A stretch of 43,600 nt of DNA. It comes from CAYLLN01 sp036496265. GTDB lineage: Bacteria > Planctomycetota > Planctomycetia > Pirellulales > Pirellulaceae. A program made the translations under genes and the position numbers. This document shows, one piece after another, positions 41,384 to 43,600 of the stretch; within the stretch, counting starts at the first letter, position 1; each line of letters starts with the position of its first letter. Below the pieces are notes generated by a model. That model saw only the letters and a program-made list of their open reading frames with translations, searched no databases and was not told the DNA's origin. The stretch covers positions 1 to 43,600 of the forward strand of contig DASXLL010000212.1 in assembly GCA_036496265.1 (NCBI GenBank), written 5' to 3'.

Positions 41384-42967
41384 TTATTCGGCTTTCACGA
41401 CGACGAACCGCGAGCCTTCGGCGGATCGGACGAGCAATAGCAGACCCTTTTCGGGTGAGCCGTTCTTGATTTCCGCTTCGAACTCGGCCACGGACTTTAC
41501 CGGCTTGCGGCTGACTTGCGTGATGACCTCGGACGGCTGCAATCTGGCTTTCTCAGCAGGGCTGCCGTCCTCAACGCCGGTAATCACGACGCCGCTCGTG
41601 CCGCTGATGCCGAGTTGCTGAGCGACATCATTGGTCAGCGGGCCGACTTGCAAGCCGAACTTGTCGTATTTGCCGCTATCTTCGGCCTCGCTGGGCGACT
41701 CAGTCTGCTTCGACGCTCGCTCGCCATAGTTGGTCGGCGCTTCCTTGAGCGTCACATGCAAATCGTGCTTCTTGCCGTCTCGGAGCACGACCACTGGCTG
41801 CGTGCTGTCGATGGCCGAGCGGCTGGCGATCGCTTGCAAATTCCGCGGGTTGTTGATCTTGGCGCCGGCGAACTCGACGATCACGTCTTGGGGCTGAAAG
41901 CCGGCCTTCGCGGCCGGCGAATTCGCCTGCACATCCGTGACGAGCGCTCCGTGCGACGACGGCAGGTTCAATTGGCTCGCCAAATCCTGATCGATGCCTT
42001 GAATGCCAATGCCCAGATACGCCCGATGGACCTTGCCTTCCTTCACCAGCTGCGAGCTGACCCACTTGGCGACATTGACCGGGATCGCAAACCCGACACC
42101 CTGAAAGCCGCCACTCGAGGAGCTTATAGCCGTGTTGATGCCGACGACTTCACCTTTGAGGTTCACGAGCGGGCCGCCGCTGTTGCCGGGATTGATCGCG
42201 GCGTCGGTTTGAATGAACTCGTCATACTTGGTGATGCCGACGGCGCGGCCGGTAGCGCTCACGATGCCTTTCGTTACTGTGTTCTCCAGGCCGAAAGGCT
42301 GCCCCACCGCCAGCACCCAGTCGCCAATCCGCAATGCGTCGCTGTTGCCAAGCGCGGCCGCGGGCAGCGTCGATCCAGCCTTGATTCTCACAACGGCGAT
42401 ATCGGTATTCGGGTCGGTTTTCACATCGGTGGCTTGAAACTCGCGGCCATCATGCAACCGCACGGTGATTTTTCCACCGCCTTGCACGACGTGGTTGTTC
42501 GTCAGAATGATGCCGCTGGGCTCGATGATTACACCGGAGCCAGAACTCATGCGGGGACCTTGTGGTGTCTCGAACTGTCCGCCTTCCGGCATCTCTTCGA
42601 AGAACCGCCGCAGGAGCGGATCAAGTTCGCCGCCGCCGAAGCCGCGGGGAAGCTGGCCTTCAAAACCTTTAGGAAGCTGCGGACGCTGGCCACCGCGAGG
42701 CATCTTCGATTCGTTCTTCGCCATCCGCGGCTGAATTTCATTGCGGATCGAAACGACGGCTGGCAACACCTTATCGGCCGAATTGCGGAAAGCGTCTGAA
42801 AGCGTATTCGCCTGGTTCAGCGCTTCCGCGGGGGGCGCCGCGGGAGCGGCGACTTGAGCGATCGTATGCCCAGAAGGCAACAGAAAATATCCGCCGCTGG
42901 CCAGCGACAATGCGATCGCGATTGCCGCGACGACCCGCGAAGCTTGAGAACGTGGGGAGCTCGTCAT
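41384..42967 (-). CDS. HtrA/DegP-family periplasmic serine protease with two PDZ domains
   Basis: The 527-residue protein starts at an ATG with GGAGG 9 bp upstream. It has an N-terminal hydrophobic anchor or signal (VVAAIAIALSLASGGYFLL) and a long G/P/R-rich insertion (about 80-140, PRGGQRPQLPKGF). The protease domain follows with the triad His159 (TNNHVV), Asp189 (NTDIAVV) and Ser263 (GNSGGP), then two PDZ domains (about 305-400 and 430-525). It should degrade misfolded proteins in the periplasm. The insertion is longer than in E. coli DegP and common in planctomycete members. Confidence 0.95.
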   Translation of the reverse strand: MTSSPRSQASRVVAAIAIALSLASGGYFLLPSGHTIAQVAAPAAPPAEALNQANTLSDAFRNSADKVLPAVVSIRNEIQPRMAKNESKMPRGGQRPQLPKGFEGQLPRGFGGGELDPLLRRFFEEMPEGGQFETPQGPRMSSGSGVIIEPSGIILTNNHVVQGGGKITVRLHDGREFQATDVKTDPNTDIAVVRIKAGSTLPAAALGNSDALRIGDWVLAVGQPFGLENTVTKGIVSATGRAVGITKYDEFIQTDAAINPGNSGGPLVNLKGEVVGINTAISSSSGGFQGVGFAIPVNVAKWVSSQLVKEGKVHRAYLGIGIQGIDQDLASQLNLPSSHGALVTDVQANSPAAKAGFQPQDVIVEFAGAKINNPRNLQAIASRSAIDSTQPVVVLRDGKKHDLHVTLKEAPTNYGERASKQTESPSEAEDSGKYDKFGLQVGPLTNDVAQQLGISGTSGVVITGVEDGSPAEKARLQPSEVITQVSRKPVKSVAEFEAEIKNGSPEKGLLLLVRSAEGSRFVVVKAE

Positions 42968-43107
42968 TTCAAATTTCCTCCTGATTCCTGGCTTATCGAT
43001 TGATTTTTTTTCGTTGATCTTGTGACGCAGCGCTATGTCCTTTACGTGGTGCCAGGCCGCGTTGGTTCAATCGCCGGGGCTCTTCTTGAAAAATTTGCCT
43101 GCAAATT

Positions 43108-43147
43108 GCTTGCCCGCAAGCGGTTGCGCTGGATTGCGAATTCGCAA
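43108..43147. promoter_or_regulatory. Cluster of TTGC/GCAA palindromes upstream of htrA
   Basis: About 140-180 bp upstream of the htrA start lie two perfect palindromes: GCTTGC-CC-GCAAGC (43108-43121) and TTGCGAATTCGCAA (43134-43147). Further TTGC and GCAA half-sites flank them (about 43095-43200). I see no gene here. The cluster could be binding sites for a regulator of htrA or of the small minus-strand gene beyond, or a structured RNA. Confidence 0.35.
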
Positions 43148-43251
43148 GCTGGCGAGCAATTCTGCCAATCGCCCTGACTGGCAAAAATGGCAAACGAGAA
43201 CGTACCACCACCGGTTAATGCAGACACCGTGCCAATCGGAGGCATTGTCGT

Positions 43252-43455
43252 CTAGCGACGTTGCCCCGTGGCGGCAGGGCTGTCTTTTGGCTTGTTGCCG
43301 TCTGAGCGTGTTTTCTTGCAAATCTCTGGATTGGAATCGTCGGATTCTTGCCATTGCGAGGGCTGATTGCCGCTCGTTGAATCGCGCACGGTCCCTGATT
43401 CCGGCGCAGACCAAACGTCGTCGTTGGGGCGGCCCGGTTTGGATTCGGTTTTCAT
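43252..43455 (-). CDS. Small hydrophilic protein (67 aa), function unknown
   Basis: The ATG at 43455 has AAGGAG 7 bp upstream on the minus strand, which supports translation. The product is very hydrophilic (MKTESKPGRPNDDVWSAPES at the start, KKTRSDGNKPKDSP near the end), has no hydrophobic core, and is likely disordered. It lies in the same direction as htrA but 284 bp upstream of it. I know no family, and it may not be a conserved gene. Confidence 0.4.
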   Translation of the reverse strand: MKTESKPGRPNDDVWSAPESGTVRDSTSGNQPSQWQESDDSNPEICKKTRSDGNKPKDSPAATGQRR

Positions 43456-43600
43456 GTTGAAGCTCCTTTTTTGCCTTGCGTAAATGTCAGGTGGTGCAAA
43501 TCAGATACCTCGCACCTTGAAGGGCCAGCGTAGGGGCCGATCAGACAAGGTCTCTCCAATCAATGACCAATCGGTCACCAATCTGGGCGTCGGAGCGCGA

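Noticed and set aside
41516..42799. A 427-codon open frame on the plus strand opposite htrA
   Set aside because: It is antisense to a protease gene with intact catalytic residues and a good ribosome binding site. Its product is R/D/A-rich without motifs, as expected from the complement of GC-rich coding DNA.

Overview
The window looks like a chromosomal segment of a planctomycete, probably of the Pirellulales or a related order. The pointers are a giant secreted adhesin-like protein with a C-terminal dockerin-type module, a secreted sulfatase next to a PQQ-like beta-propeller protein, a ceramidase-family hydrolase, twin secreted cyclophilins, a small membrane protein with the FSL-type N-terminus common in this phylum, many widely spaced genes, and non-ATG starts such as the TTG of gyrA. 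This assignment rests on gene content, not on a marker-gene tree. I see no rRNA, tRNA, CRISPR array, prophage or insertion sequence.

Layout: (1) 1-9529 is the 3' part of a giant repetitive surface protein; its stop-codon region carries a small inserted repeat element. (2) 9778-11812, minus strand: pyrF and rsmD, separated by an odd GGTGAG-rich gap. (3) 12138-17609 is a two-component signalling island: a soluble histidine kinase with two FixL-like PAS domains, a stand-alone receiver, a REC-GAF-PAS-PAS-kinase-REC hybrid, and a convergent receiver protein on the minus strand. (4) 18079-21707: two paralogous secreted cyclophilins and a Tat-exported alpha/beta hydrolase. (5) 21818-22984, minus: an ExeA-like AAA ATPase followed by a small membrane protein. 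(6) 23192-24450: rsmE and a toxin-antitoxin-like pair. (7) 24577-28681: PQQ-like propeller protein, sulfatase, and a ceramidase-like enzyme whose 3' end is antisense to the sulfatase gene. (8) 28902-31263: an acyl carrier protein, a ketosynthase-like protein without the catalytic cysteine, and an intact FabF-type ketosynthase. (9) 31360-31870: an overlapping pair of small genes. (10) 32000-36615: the flagellar group flhA, a truncated flhF, an flhG/minD-like gene with a degenerate P-loop, a small membrane protein and fliA. (11) 36685-41287: small genes, a HigBA-like toxin-antitoxin pair with a readable promoter and operator, gyrA, and an unknown gene. (12) 41384-43600: an HtrA/DegP protease, palindrome-rich DNA and a small hydrophilic ORF.

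The most unusual points are: the flagellar number/placement module, which keeps only the N-terminal FlhF domain and an FlhG-like ATPase without P-loop lysines; a kinase with two successive heme-PAS signatures; a two-hairpin dispersed repeat found twice, each time between convergent genes; a 32-bp direct repeat flanking a hairpin element exactly at the stop codon of the giant gene; a three-gene ACP/ketosynthase-like/ketosynthase cluster; and a GyrA with Ala and Pro at the two positions that normally contact quinolones. No wholly new defence or mobile system is evident; the FlhF/FlhG remodelling and the ACP-ketosynthase cluster are the best candidates for undescribed biology.
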